Assembly (NCBI RefSeq): GCF_003254395.2
Contig: NC_037653.1
Span: forward strand, 310,001-374,000
Length of the DNA: 64,000 nt
DNA from: Apis mellifera
Taxonomy: Eukaryota > Arthropoda > Insecta > Hymenoptera > Apidae
Direction: 5' to 3'
Below the pieces are notes generated by a model. That model was not told the DNA's origin. It did no database searches and saw only the letters and a program-made list of their open reading frames with translations. Positions 39,686-52,259 of this stretch are shown here, in pieces. The position numbers and the translations under genes were made by a program. The first letter of the stretch is position 1; the number at the start of each line of letters is the position of its first letter.

Positions 39686-40717
39686 GCACACAAGATGAAC
39701 TGGCGAATAATTCAATTATCATATATCCAAATAATATATATCGAAGAAAATATGTTGAATATATTAAATATTTTTTATCGATAAAAAATTATATCGAATT
39801 ACATTTTATTCACTAATAATGAATAAACTAATTAATTGTTATTCATATAAGACGAATAAATTGAATTCATTTTACAAAATGAATAATGTGAAATTATGAT
39901 AAAAAGAAAAACACAATATAAAACAAATATAAAACTTTTTTAACAAATCAAACGAACGATCAATAATAACATATTTGGAATAAAAAAATAAATCATACAT
40001 TACAATTTGTATTAAATTAAAAAACAATTCATCATAAATATTTTAAACCAGTTATCGAAAATTTAACTTGAACTTTGAAATGTACCATTAATTTTTATTT
40101 TTTTTTGAATATCCTTTTTTAACATTAATGAACGAACTTCTTGATATATTTACATAAAATATTAAATAGACAAATTACAAATAAAATATTGCTGAAAAAT
40201 TACACACGGATTATATTATTGGATTACATATCATTCATTTCGTTACAGGATCATCAATATCAGCTGATCATTTGTAATTCAGAAACTTGAGAAAAAAATT
40301 TTGAATTTTTATGTTAAAAATATTGGATCTTGAAAAAAATTGATTTTTTGCAATAAATGTAGTTTAATGTGCTTTCTTCCACCGTTATATAAATTTTTAT
40401 TGTATAATGTTTCTCTGTTAATATTGATGGATGACGATATATTTCATTTTTCCTTAGAAACTATGCTTAGAAAAAAAAAATCTAAAGAATTCCAGTGTCT
40501 TTAAGATTATGTTGCAATATCTACTGTTGCATCATACGATCAATTCATTTGATTTAAAAACTTATTCTAAATAAGTTCTTGGACACTTTTGATGTTATAT
40601 TGAGATTATATTTCGTTATATTGAAGAATTTTTTCATATTTTTTCATGTTTTTCCAGATCTCTGATAGAAAGCCAGAAAAAATATTTATATATTGGATTA
40701 TCAGAACTGTCGGAAAG

Positions 40718-40719
<2 letters not shown>

Positions 40720-40770
<51 letters not shown>
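40720..40770. repeat. (TA)n microsatellite in block A
   Basis: Uninterrupted TA tract. It creates open frames encoding poly(Tyr-Ile) on the minus strand that should not be called genes. Block B lacks this tract. Confidence 0.98.
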
Positions 40771-40776
<6 letters not shown>

Positions 40777-43263
40777 ATATAAAAATGCCATAAATGTCCA
40801 TAAATAAATTAGAAGATCTATGAGTGTGGATGAAGCGCAAACTTTTTCGCTTTATAAATACATATTGTGATGATTATAAAAAACGCTTGATTCATATATA
40901 ATATATTTGCAAAACGAAGCATTCCGTTCCACTTTTTTCAATAATCATTTCGAATATCGAATATTGAAATCATTAAATATAATTTTGAGAATTATGTTTT
41001 CACTCGCACATATTTATATGGATATAATTTATATTCTTTGAGAATGCAATATCATCTGGTTAACACTAGAAAAAAAATGAAAATATTTATCATTAAACAT
41101 ATATTTTTTATATTATTAATAATAAGTTATAATTATCTGATATTGAGATTTATTTCAGATGATAGTTAATGTTGAACGCTAACATTAGCATTTTCTATTG
41201 TTGACAAAATAGTATCAGCCATTCACGATGACTGCGCATTGCACAAACAATCCACTAGAATAAAGTTGGGAAAAAATATCGCACATAAAGTTTGTTATTC
41301 CGAAAATTGATCGAGTATTTGTAATAAATTTCTTCGAATGTAGAATGACATTAATTTTCATAAAAATTTCGTTTATATCCAGCTATAAAGTATTCTTAAG
41401 AAATATATAACCTTATGAATTCTTTAAATATTTCTCTCAAACTACGATCTCGCTGTCATCTTATTGTATCTACTTTTTATTAAATGTTCACAGTAAATAT
41501 TAAAACACTTAATAACAAATACAGAAATATTTAGAGAGATTAGAATTTGTACATCAGCATGGCTAAAGTAAACAAGATCTTGAAATAATATTTTCAAACT
41601 AATCTCAATGATAATATTATCTTGTTTCAAAAAAAATTATTATAACCATTCAATCAATTTTTTTGAGAACAATAAATTTTATAGCATTTTTCTTTAACTT
41701 AATTCTAGAATTTTTTTAAATTGAGGATGTCGTATAATTAAATGATTAATCTGTAATATAGCCATTGAGAAAATGATTTTAGAGATGATGAAGAAAGACA
41801 CAAACATTTTTACAAATCAAAGTTGGAAGTTTATTAATTTTTGAACTATTTAGATTAAATAAAATTCTCAAAAAGCGAATTTGGTGAATTTAATACATGA
41901 ATTTCTATTTGTATGGATATTTGAATGTTTTAATATTAGAAACTTTATAATAAATTAGTTTTATTATTAGTGTGAGATATATCAATGTGAATTTATCATG
42001 CAAATGATATGAAATATAGTCTAATCAAAATTTATATGAATGTTATTAGCAAAGAATTTCGGATATTGGCTACTTGTGCGTACAACAAGGATAGTTCAAC
42101 AGAAATGAGTTATTCATGCAATGTGTTCATAAAAATGTCGACGACAGAAAAAGACAGTTCTTTAGCGTTCACAATTATTATTAAATACATCTGAGATGAA
42201 TGCAAGATAATATGATTAATTATTAATTAATTTAAAAAATATTTATTCAATGATAAATATTACTCAAATAACGATGCATTAAAAAGAATATAGAAGCTTA
42301 TGTTACATTAATATGGACATCGAATCTTAATCGTAAAATCGATTTTTTAAAATCATCAATATTTTAACATAGGAATAATTCAAGATTTTCTTTTCGAATT
42401 ATTGAATTACAAAAGATTAGTATATATATTAGATTATGATAATCCTACAATGAAATTTTTCAATAATGTTTTATTTATAATTTATTTAATGTTATATGTA
42501 AATTTGTAAAGAAGTTTATCCATTAATGTTAAGAAAAGATATTTAGAAAAAGATAACCCAATGATATATTTCAAGGCTCGAGTTGAATTTTCACAAGAGA
42601 CTGATTTTATTTATTTATTTGAATTGTATTTTTAATTAGTTTTAATTTTTTAATAGTTTTTTAATGGCTGCAATGTATAGTTAATTTTTTTATGTCAAAT
42701 GTATTATTAATCGTTCATTTCATAGAAAAATTTTATATTTGTCTTTTTAAATCACAATTTTATATTATTCATTTTGAATTACAATAAATTCGATTTATTT
42801 GTTTTATATGAATAATAATTAATTACTTTATTCATTATTCATGATGTAATTTTTTAAAATACAAAAAAATATTTGCCTAATATATTTTCTTCAAGATATG
42901 TTACTTAAATTTGTTGGTGATTCGTATTTGATTATCGCTATTATCATAAAATCTTAATGATTTGATAAAAATAATATATCGTTGAAGTGTATATATTAAT
43001 ATTTATATTAATAGTTAAAAGAATCTTGATATTAATTGAGAGAATTCAATTACGATCTGTAAAAATCATATTTGAAGATGATTAAGAATATAATTCATAA
43101 AATATTAAAAAATGCGTAAAAAGTAAAGTTAAAAGAAAATGCTATATCACAAATTGAAAATTAAATCACAATTGAATCTTTATTCTCTGAATATTTGGTC
43201 TTTTATACATTTTTGGTTTTCAATCACAATTCAATTAAAAACTATGAATTTCATAATTGTTTA

Positions 43264-43786
43264 GTTTTTTGTTAATTCATTAAAAAAATCGTAATGAAAG
43301 TTTGTAAAAGAAAATGTTGCTTGAAATCTTCTGTTGTTCTAACAGTTCTAACAGATATTCTCATATTGGAATATTGGAATATTTTTATATATCCATTTCT
43401 TTTTTTAATATTATTGTATAGATATGAAGATTATGAAGAACTTTTTTGTTAATTCGTTAAAAAAATCGTAATGAAAGTTTGTAAAAGAAAATGTTGCTTG
43501 AAATCTTCTGTTGTTCTAACAGTTCTAACAGATATTCTCATATTTTTGGAATATTTTTATATATCCATTTCTTTTTTTAATATTATTATATAGATATGAA
43601 GATTATGAAGAACTTTTTTGTTAATTCGTTAAAAAAATCGTAATGAAAGTTTGTAAAAGAAAATGTTGCTTGAAATCTTCTGTTGTTCTAACAGATCTAA
43701 CAGATGTTCCCATTTTTGGAATACTTTTATATATCCATCTCTTTTTTTAATATTATTGTATATATATTATGAAGAATTTAGCATAT
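43264..43786. repeat. three-copy tandem array, ~171-177-bp unit
   Basis: TTTTTTGTTAATTC begins copies at about 43265, 43442 and 43614. Each continues through AAAAAAATCGTAATGAAAGT, TGTTGCTTGAAATCTTCTG and CATTTCTTTTTTTAATATTA (or CATCTC) with few differences. A single, more diverged copy lies at 49.40-49.56 kb, so the expansion happened in block A after the A/B duplication. Confidence 0.93.
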
Positions 43787-43889
43787 TTTTGGTATTATTT
43801 ATAATGTGAATTTAATTATTATTATTATAACTTATTTTTATTATATTTCCCGTTTTTGATTTTGATCTTCGATACGGATGATTCCATTT

Positions 43890-46470
43890 TGTGCAAGTTA
43901 ATAAAAGTTCGATAAAAAACAAAGATTATGATAACATATCAAATAATATTTTATTTTTTTATATTCCTCAGTATAAATATAATAAAAATACTATATTATA
44001 TTATATAGTATTATAGTATTATAATACGATATTATTTGCCATGTATGAATATTATGAGAATATTTGTAATAATTATAATTATTATTATTACATATAAATT
44101 TTTCTTTTTTAAAAAGTACACTAATTTAATTATTTATCGGTGTTAACTTAATTATGACTCGTGTTAATCGTAATTCCTTTGAATTCAAATTTTCATCAAA
44201 ACATTTGTCTAGGAAATTATTTCTCTAAAAACGATATTCATTTTTTGAAGTAGTAGATTTCTTTTTTTTTAATATCGTATAATATATTTTTCTCTGCTAA
44301 TCCATAAAACTTCAGTTATTATATCGATAAATTTTTCTATATCTATGCTTTTCTATGTCATATTCTATTATCTTATATTAAAATTTTTATCTATTGAATG
44401 ATAAATTAGAAAGAATACGTGCTATTCGTATGTTGCATATGTGACATTTGTGTTGCGAAAATTTCAAATTCTCTGATGCATTAAATGCCAAATTTTTCTT
44501 TGTAAAATTTTTATAAATCTTCACTTAAATTTTAATATCTAGGGATTTTAATTTTATTCTTCATGGAATAGATTGGTGAATCTTTCTTTAAAGTTCTTGT
44601 AAATCTTCATTTAAATTTTAATATCTAGAAATTTTTATTTTATTCTCCATGTAATAAATTGATGAATGCCAAATTTTTCTTTGTAAAGTTCTTGTAAATC
44701 TTCACTTAAATTTTAATATCTAGGGATTTTAATTTTATTCTTCATGAAATAGATTGGTGAATCTTTCTTTAAAGTTCTTGTAAATCTTCATTTAAATTTT
44801 AATATCTAGAAATTTTTATTTTATTCTCCATAAATAAGTAATAATCCGTAATAAATTGATGAATGCCAAATTTTTCTTTGTAAAGTTCTTGTAAATCTTC
44901 ACTTAAATTTTAATATCTAGGGATTTTAATTTTATTCTTCATGGAATAGATTGAATTTTTCTTTAAAGTTCTTGTAAATCTTCACTTAAATTTTAATATC
45001 TAGAGATTTTTATTTTATTCTCCATGCAATAGATTGATGAATTCAGCAACTTGATGTCATATCAATGATAATGTCAAAATACGTTTCTGTGCCTCTTGGA
45101 GTCTGAGACAAATTGTCTCTATTGATCCAAATGTTGTTTTTCTTTACATACTCGGTATTTTATATTCATATTATAAGATTATTTTTGTTTTTATTATCAT
45201 ATTTTAATGCTACTTCTTTCCATTAATTAATCTAAAATCAATGAACATGCTGTCATTTTAAATTATTGAATATTTAAATACAAATTGAGCCGTTAAGCGT
45301 ATTCTATCTTATATTATTCTTTTTTCACGGATGTGTTATTCTTCTTTCTTGATAAAATTTTGTATAAATCTTACAATATCTTCCATGGTTAATTGTCTTT
45401 TGATTTCTTGAAATAGTGAATTTTTGTTAATTTATGAGATCTTAATCTCAAATATTATTGTTTTCCATGATGTATCTAATTTTAATTTTTTCCTTAAAGA
45501 TAATTCTTTGAGAGAATCAACTTCCTTTTTACGTTATTGAAACAAAATTTGAAACAAAATTGAAAGATTATAAATAAGCAAAAGTAAAACATTGTTATTG
45601 ATAACAATGATATAAATAAAAATGTTTAGATTTTAATCAAAATGTATTAAAATTTTAATATTATCTTCAATTAAAATCATTTTTCATCTGCATTTCTCTT
45701 TTATAAATTTCTCATATCTTCTTAACTTTTTTCAATATCATAAAACATTTTTGTATATGAATGATATCTTTACTATTAAGGTTAGAAAATATTTTATTAG
45801 ACTATTAAAAGTGTTTAAAAATTTGTAGCAAAAATTTTGGCATGTTATATCTTGTGTATAGTGATAAATATTTTTTTAAATATCTTTAAAAAAAGTTCAT
45901 TATATAAGAAAAAATTAAATTCAGAATAATGATTTTGACAGCAGCATATTTTAAGATCAACACATAATGTTCTTTAAAAAATAATTACTATATTCGCGAA
46001 TGATATATTAAATTTTCAAACGGTTGTATCATAACTATGATGATACTATCTTCTTTAATCAGTTAATTATCAGCATTTGGTAACAGTGTTCTTTTTTGGC
46101 AAGCGATCTTTAATGAATTTTACGATTCACTTAATAAATTATTGATGGAAACATATGTCTGACCTCCTTAATGTTTATCGATAAAATTCATTATCACAAT
46201 TTATAATTTTGCCTAACGAAAATACTTTTTCTGTATTTCATGTATTAAAATATAAGAATCCTGCTTAAAAATATTTGATTTTCATTGCGATTCAATCTTT
46301 TTTATCGCGGTTTATTTATAATTTAATGTTATATAATAATGTTTTATTTTAAACTTTTTTTAATATACAAGATATTTCATATATGTGGGAATATTCCATT
46401 AATTTGAAATTCCTGATATAATTTAGAAATATTTTTCTTTACAAAAACTTTCGTTATGAATTTGTTAATA
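43890..46470. other. spacer between blocks A and B
   Basis: Apart from the tandem array at 44487-45041, no gene or mobile element is recognisable. The sequence is moderately complex with scattered hairpins (for example GAGACAAATTGTCTC near 45.11 kb). Confidence 0.5.
44487..45041. repeat. higher-order tandem array, ~90-bp monomers in ~180-bp dimers
   Basis: Six monomers carry CTTCA(C/T)TTAAATTTTAATAT followed by CTAG. Alternating types (GCCAAATTTTTCTTTGTAAA versus GAATCTTTCTTTAAAGTTCT) start dimers at 44487, 44668 and 44865. The third dimer is offset by an extra ~16-bp insertion containing TAAATAAGTAATAATCC. The alternation shows duplication of a dimer, as in satellite higher-order repeats. 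Confidence 0.92.
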
Positions 46471-46479
46471 AATTATTAA

Positions 46480-49400
46480 CAAAAAAATGCATAGTCTAAT
46501 ATCGACAGCAAGCACGAATGAACCCAACCAACATATATCGACAAAAGTGTATTAAATATAATAAATATTTTTTTATTGAGAAAAATTAATAGATTATAAA
46601 TAATAAATAAACTAACTAATTATTATTCGTAAGGGATAAATAAATTTATTATTATACAATTTATTATTATACAATTATTATACAATTTATTTATTTTATT
46701 ATATACAAAATGAATAATATAAAATTGTGGTATAAAAAGATGAATATAAAACAAATAAAGGATTAATAATACATATTTAAAATAAAAAAATAAATTGTAT
46801 CACAGATTATATTAAATTAAAAAATAATTCATCATTTAAAATAGATAAAAAATAGATCAATTATTCATCGAAAATTTAATATTATGTGTATTTGAACTTT
46901 GAAATTTCTCGCTGTATCATCTTTTTCTGAATATTTTTTTTAACATTTATGGCTAAATTTTTGACAAATTTGCACATAATATTAATTAGATTATAAATAA
47001 ACATCATTGAAAAATAACATTTTATCAATGCATCTATCATTCACTTCGTTATATGATTATCAATACTGATTTAACGCTTATAATTTAATAATTCTTCGAA
47101 AGAGAATCTTGAATTATTTTTACGCTAAAAATATTGATAACCTCGAAAAAAGCCAATTTTTTTTTTTTACGTTAAATATGATTCATTTAATGTAATTCTT
47201 CTCTACTATTATCCATATAAATTTCTACCTATAAATAAAATAGAATATTTGATTAAATGCATTGTAGCATTCCTAAATATTAATGTTGGATACATTGACA
47301 TGAATTTTCGTTATCATCTCCTCCATTGATATTGATGGATGATAGTATCTCTCATTCTTCAAGTATCCTCAAAAAAAAAAATTTATGTGAGATATATGTT
47401 ATATAAGAATTGTATTACAATACTATCGTGATCTTGAAAGCTTGGATATTTCTAGGTTGATCCTGTTGAAAAATCATGCTCATCAAATCTTTAATGAAAT
47501 TTCTTCCAAGAAGAACATTTTCTAGAAATATTTCATATATTGAATCATTTAACTTCTGGAAATATATATATCTCAACAATAAAATCTTCACAAATATTAA
47601 TTCATAAAATAATAAATCAGATATGCCCAGTGTAGGCGAGTGTCAGATTTTCTTCGCTCAACAAATGCACAAATTGCTCACAAATTGTGATGATTATAGA
47701 TATCTATTATAGATATCATTTTTTAAACGAAATATCTATAGAAGATTTTTAAAAAACATTTGTTCATATATATTTGCAGAACGAAGAATTCTATTCTATT
47801 TTCGCCAGTAATCATCTCTAATATTGAAGCAGTTGAATATAATTCTGGCAGTTATAATTCTAGCCATATATATTTGTAAATGTACAACTTATATTCTTTA
47901 AGAATGCGATGCACTATCATTTGACTATTATTAATATATACTAATATTAGGACAACATGAAAATATTTATTATTAATATTTTATACATTAGTTTATTTTA
48001 TATATTAATTAATAATCATATTATTTTGTAGACTCATTTTAACTATTAATATGCTAATATTACAAACGTTAGCATCTTCTTCTATTGTTGCCAAAACGGT
48101 ATCGACGATAATCGCCTCTGTGAGCATTAAAGTATTATAGTTGTATTATATGTACGAATAATAAAATTATATTCTCATATTCTTATATACTTATATTCTT
48201 TAAGAATGCGATGCACTATCATTTGACTAATATTAGGACAACATGAAAATATTTATTATTAATATTTTATACATTTATTTTATATTAATTAGTTTATTTT
48301 ATATATTAATCAATAATCATATTATTTTGTAGATTCATTTTAACTATTAATATGCTAATATTATGAATTAGCATTTTCTTCTATTATTGACAAAACATTA
48401 TCAACGATGTGCGATGATCGCCTTTATGAGCATTAGAGTATTATAGTTGTATTATATATATGAATAATAAAATTTTTTGTTACTAATGTGATTTGATTGC
48501 TATTTTTGAAAATTTAAAAAAAAAATTTTTCACCATCTATTAATATGTCGATACTTATAAATGGAAGAGAATTCAATATGATTCAAATAATAAATTATAA
48601 ACATTTTTCATTTCTATCTGTTTCAATAAGTATTGTACTATGAACCTTCGAATTATTCTAAATGGTTTTGTAATTTTAAAATAATTTTCAAATATAAACT
48701 AGAAAAAATTTATTTAATATAAATTATTAAATATAAATAATAATAGATTTAAATAAAATTATAATATATTTATTTAAAAATATAAATAATAATTGATTTA
48801 GGTAAAATTATAAATTTAAATTAAAATTAATTACAACAAAATTTTTATCATATTGATATATTTTGAATATTGATTCAATTAATTGATTCATGCTTATTTC
48901 AATTAATTAATTAAAAAAATTTGTTTTAATTATTTTTAATTTAAATTTATAATTTTATTTCAATTATTATTTCATTATTATAAATAAATTTCTTTTAATC
49001 TATTTAATGAATTTAATATTAATTGTTTATTAATATTAATTTAATGTGTAATATGTAACAATCAATTATTAATTGTAATATGTAATTTACTTTTTTTTAT
49101 TTCAAATATATATTATTGATTATTTATTTATTAAAAAAATTTAAATTTATTTTTTTATATCATAATTTTTTATTATAAATGTCAAATAAATTCGATTTAT
49201 TTGTCTTATAAGAATAATAATTAATTTATTTAATTAATTTATTATTCGTGATGTAATTTAATATAATTTTTCGAATTATAAAAAAATATTTGTTACATTC
49301 AATACATTTTTTTCAATATATATCGATTAGACTTGTGTTTAGTAGTGACATGTCGTCAATATTATATTGTCACGATTAAACTAGATTACCATGATTGGTC

Positions 49401-49690
49401 AATTTTCGTTAAAATTAACTCGTTAAATCGTAATGAATTTTTTGCAAAGGAAAATGTTTGAAATTTTCAATTAATGAGATGTTCCCTTATTTTTGAACAT
49501 TTTGTATATTCATGTATCTCTGTTTAATTATAATTCGTGCATTATTGAGAACTTAGTGCAACTTTTAGTGTTATTTATGACATGAAAATGGTCAGTTTTA
49601 ATTATTATAATTATTATTATTAAAATATATTTTTATTATATTTCTTTCTCACTTTTGATTTTAGTCTTCGAGTCATGAATAAATATCAAA
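46480..49690. repeat. block B: paralogue of block A
   Basis: 46.48-48.15 kb aligns in order with 39.69-41.24 kb. Shared words include TTTTAACATT(A/T)ATG, TTGATATTGATGGATGA (TT-ATATTGATGGATGA), TATATTTGCA(A/G)AACGAAG, TATATTCTTT(G/A)AGAATGC, GAAAATATTTAT(C/T)ATTA and TTCTATTGTTG(A/C)CAAAA. 49.15-49.69 kb aligns with 42.72-43.88 kb (AAATTCGATTTATTTGT, GAATAATAATTAATT, GATGTAATTT). Block B also has inverted ends, 46.56-46.76 and 49.14-49.33 kb, but its right arm is shorter. Neither block carries an intact open frame. Confidence 0.75.
47888..48474. repeat. tandem duplication inside block B, ~302-bp unit
   Basis: CTTATATTCTTTAAGAATGC begins at 47888 and again at 48190. Both copies continue through ATGCACTATCATTTGACTA, GGACAACATGAAAATATTTA and a terminal GAATAATAAAATT. 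Block A has a single copy, so this is a local duplication after A and B separated. Confidence 0.93.
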
Positions 49691-49699
49691 ATGCGTTGT

Positions 49700-50878
49700 T
49701 GACATTGCAGAATCTCATTAGATGAAACTGATCAGACAATTTTATTTTTTAGAAATATATTATAAATATTATCTTTATTAAAACTAATAATATTATTATT
49801 TGTATTAGCCTCAGCTAAAAATTTAATAACTTATATTCGGTTTTTTCATAAATAAATGTCATATTCGTTTTACATTAATGTATTTCACATTATGTTACCA
49901 ATTACTTCATCGTTCTCTTGATTCAAAATTACAAAATGACGTTTATTCATTGTCATGAAAAATTTTATTATAAAATTTGTTAATGTGAAAAATAATTTTC
50001 CTAATATTTAAAATTATTTTAAACAAAATTTAAAGAAAATATCCAATACAATTATTCTGTACAAAATTCTTTCCTTTCGTTTTTGAGATCAAAATCAATT
50101 GAAAAATATAAACTTTCCCATAAAATGAAAGGAAATTAAATTGTTATTCGGAAATTGTTGACTTTTTTAATTATTATAACTTTATGAAAAGGAATTGTAT
50201 GACATTCTAAATGATGGATTCATTTTAAAGCACGAAGTTTCTATTTTTTTTTTTCAGAAAAATTGCTTGTAAAACAGAGTTAAAAATCAAAAACAATTTT
50301 TTTTTTTAATTTTACACATTCAGAATATTTTTCAATATTTTTACTACGATGTTACGATGTTATTTCAACTTAAATGACATTGATATGTGATTTATACACT
50401 TTTTAAAACTATTTTAAATTAAAAAAATTATTTTAGAAGAATTAATTTAGAAGAAAAGAAAAGAACAACAAATGAATAAATGAATAAGAAACAATAATGT
50501 ATAAACAAAACAGTTTTAATTGATTTCATTATTTGCAAATTATAAATTTGATAATAATATTTTAAATGATTTCAAGACACTATTCCATATAATTGGAAAT
50601 TATTAAAAGAATTTTTTAACCAATATTTAGTTATCGATAACATTTAATTATATTATTATTATTCAAATCAAAAGTGCAATAAATTTTCTCATTTCTACAG
50701 AAAGAATATATTTCCACTTCTTTATTGAACTATATTTTATATTTTTAGATTGTAATATTTTTTGTTTATTTGTATATCTGTTTCCTTCTGTAATCAAAAG
50801 ATTTATTATTCATTGATTTATAAATAGCGAAAATTATTAATATAATTTAAAAAGAAATTTGAAATTGAAAAGAATATT
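49700..50878. other. AT-rich sequence without recognisable gene
   Basis: No gene, RNA or mobile-element signature was recognised in this stretch. Confidence 0.55.
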
Positions 50879-50881
50879 TTA

Positions 50882-51045
50882 ACGTTCAACCGGTGTATTA
50901 ACTGACGAGTGTCATTGGGCGGTGCCTACGACTGGTGGCTCATGTTCGAGTCTTCCATCAGGCGACGTGCACTTACTGGTGGCTCATTGGATGGGTTCAT
51001 CAGATGATGCGTACCACGAAAAATGTAGTTCGTTTAATAACTAGA
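50882..51045. repeat. isolated GC-richer degenerate tandem repeat with open frames on both strands
   Basis: Three imperfect units start at ACTGACGAGTGTCATTGGGC (50901), ACTGGTGGCTCATG (50931) and ACTGGTGGCTCATTGG (50975), about 30, 44 and 41 bases long. The plus strand is open for about 55 codons (includes 'TTGGSCSSLPSGDVHL'). The minus strand is open for a shorter run (includes 'MNPSNEPPVSARRL'). Composition is close to balanced, unlike everything around it. It could be a fragment of an exon, of a mobile element or of a GC-rich minisatellite; no family was recognised. Confidence 0.6.
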
Positions 51046-51239
51046 AAAAAATACCATATATTGAAAATTTAACGTATATTAATTGAGAAAAAATAGGATT
51101 TAATTTATTTCAATATTATAAATATATATAGTTATAAAACAAAAATTCGATAGTAAAAATATAACAATTCAATATTATAAACTTAACTTAATTGTTTATG
51201 TATTTTTATGCAATTTTTGAAAATATTTCAAAGTACTGA

Positions 51240-51610
51240 CTGATCGTCATAACGATTGCTATACTCTTTTAGTTTTCTTCGTGGCATAATCTTCTTTTTT
51301 ATATATAATTTATTAATATTTCTTACATCAATTCTTTCAATTCCTTTTCTTCCAAGTATTTATTTATTGACTTCTTTCTCTTATTAATTGTCATTCTTTA
51401 TCGTGATTCTCTTCTTCTGAATCGAAATCTTTTTCTTCCGTGATATGTTCATTCATTTCATTATCTAACGGTTAACCTTTATTCTTTGCATTAACAAAAT
51501 CTTCATCTGAAAAAGTTCAGAATATTTTTTCTTCGATCTTAATTTATTTTTCCTGCTTCCAATTATATCCAATTATATCCAATATAGATTCATCAGACGA
51601 ATCACTTATT
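51240..51610 (-). pseudogene. possible acidic N-terminal fragment of a transposase-like gene
   Basis: On the minus strand, frames include 'SDSSDESILDIIGYNW', 'SDEDFVNAKNKG' and 'TEEKDFDSEEENHDKE', followed by a basic stretch 'MPRRKLKEYSNRY' near 51.28 kb. Acidic Ser/Asp/Glu runs of this kind are typical of the N-terminus of piggyBac-type transposases, and a better-supported piggyBac-like relic lies at 59-61 kb on the same strand. Stops and shifts break the frame and no catalytic domain follows, so this is a suggestion only. Confidence 0.25.
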
Positions 51611-51699
51611 TATTATTATATTCATGTTGTCTATTATTTATATGAATAAAAATTAAAAAAAATTAAAAATTAAAGAAAGAAAAATATTAATCATCTTTT

Positions 51700-52250
51700 T
51701 AATTATATTTACTATATGAAATGTGTGATCAGTATGAAAAAATGGTACGAGTTTTGTACAGATTCCAACATGAAGTTTTGTTTCGCTTGTCTTATCTTAA
51801 CAAAATAAATAGTATTTGAATAAGTGACAATAGCGCCACCAAATGAAGTAAAGCATGAATACGAGCGCCGCCTCACGGTGAGAAAAACAAATAGCAACGC
51901 CAGTGTGAATATGAAATCAAATTAAATAAAAGAAACTATTAATGACTTCATAAACGTTCTTAGAAACATTCTTGGAAAACTTAAAATCTTATCCTAAATT
52001 AATTAATAAATCAAGGAATATGTATATACTCTTAAGAGGATAGGACTTGTGAAACGATTTGACATTTGTTTTCAACTGTTCAAATACCTCCAATAGCTTG
52101 ACAATAATATATGAGCAGGTACTTTTAACGCTTTTTACATCTTTAACTTACCAAAAGATACCATAGGAACGATACCACTTCACAAGCCACATTTGTACGC
52201 TATGCGATGAATCATCGTAGAAATAAATAGCATCAATTTAGGCATCCCAT
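51700..52250. other. CpG-containing, higher-complexity noncoding stretch
   Basis: Around 51829-51900 the sequence carries GCGCCACC, GAGCGCCGCC and CAACGCCAGTGTGAA, an unusual cluster of CpG in this window. At 52040-52230 complexity stays high. A GGTAAGT donor-like site on the minus strand (near 52150) follows a 29-codon open run including 'MWLVKWYRSYGIFW'. A promoter, a conserved noncoding element or an exon remnant are possible; none is demonstrated. Confidence 0.3.
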
Positions 52251-52259
52251 TTATGCAAT

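Larger units (their letters stand above)
39690..43880. repeat. block A: large inverted-arm duplicated block
   Basis: The left arm (39.69-40.38 kb) recurs in reverse complement at 42.29-42.95 kb. Shared words on both arms include GAAGAAAATAT, GAATAATGAATAAA or its variant, CTAATTAATTG-TATTCATATAA, AACATTAATG followed by GA-AAACTTCTT, and TAACATTAAATA or its variant. A further weaker pair (GAACGCTAA near 41.17 kb and its reverse complement near 42.16 kb) extends the symmetry inward, leaving about 0.8 kb of unpaired centre. The whole block also resembles block B at 46.48-49.69 kb. No transposase was recognised. A decayed DNA transposon with very long inverted repeats, or a duplicated head-to-head gene pair, are the main alternatives. 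Confidence 0.75.

Noticed and set aside
40606..40840. Minus-strand open frames encoding a long Tyr-Ile repeat
   Set aside because: They are produced by the (TA)n microsatellite at 40720-40770, which block B lacks; no gene is implied.
43264..45041. CRISPR-like array
   Set aside because: Units are contiguous tandem copies of ~90-177 bp without unique spacers of constant length, and the DNA is eukaryotic.
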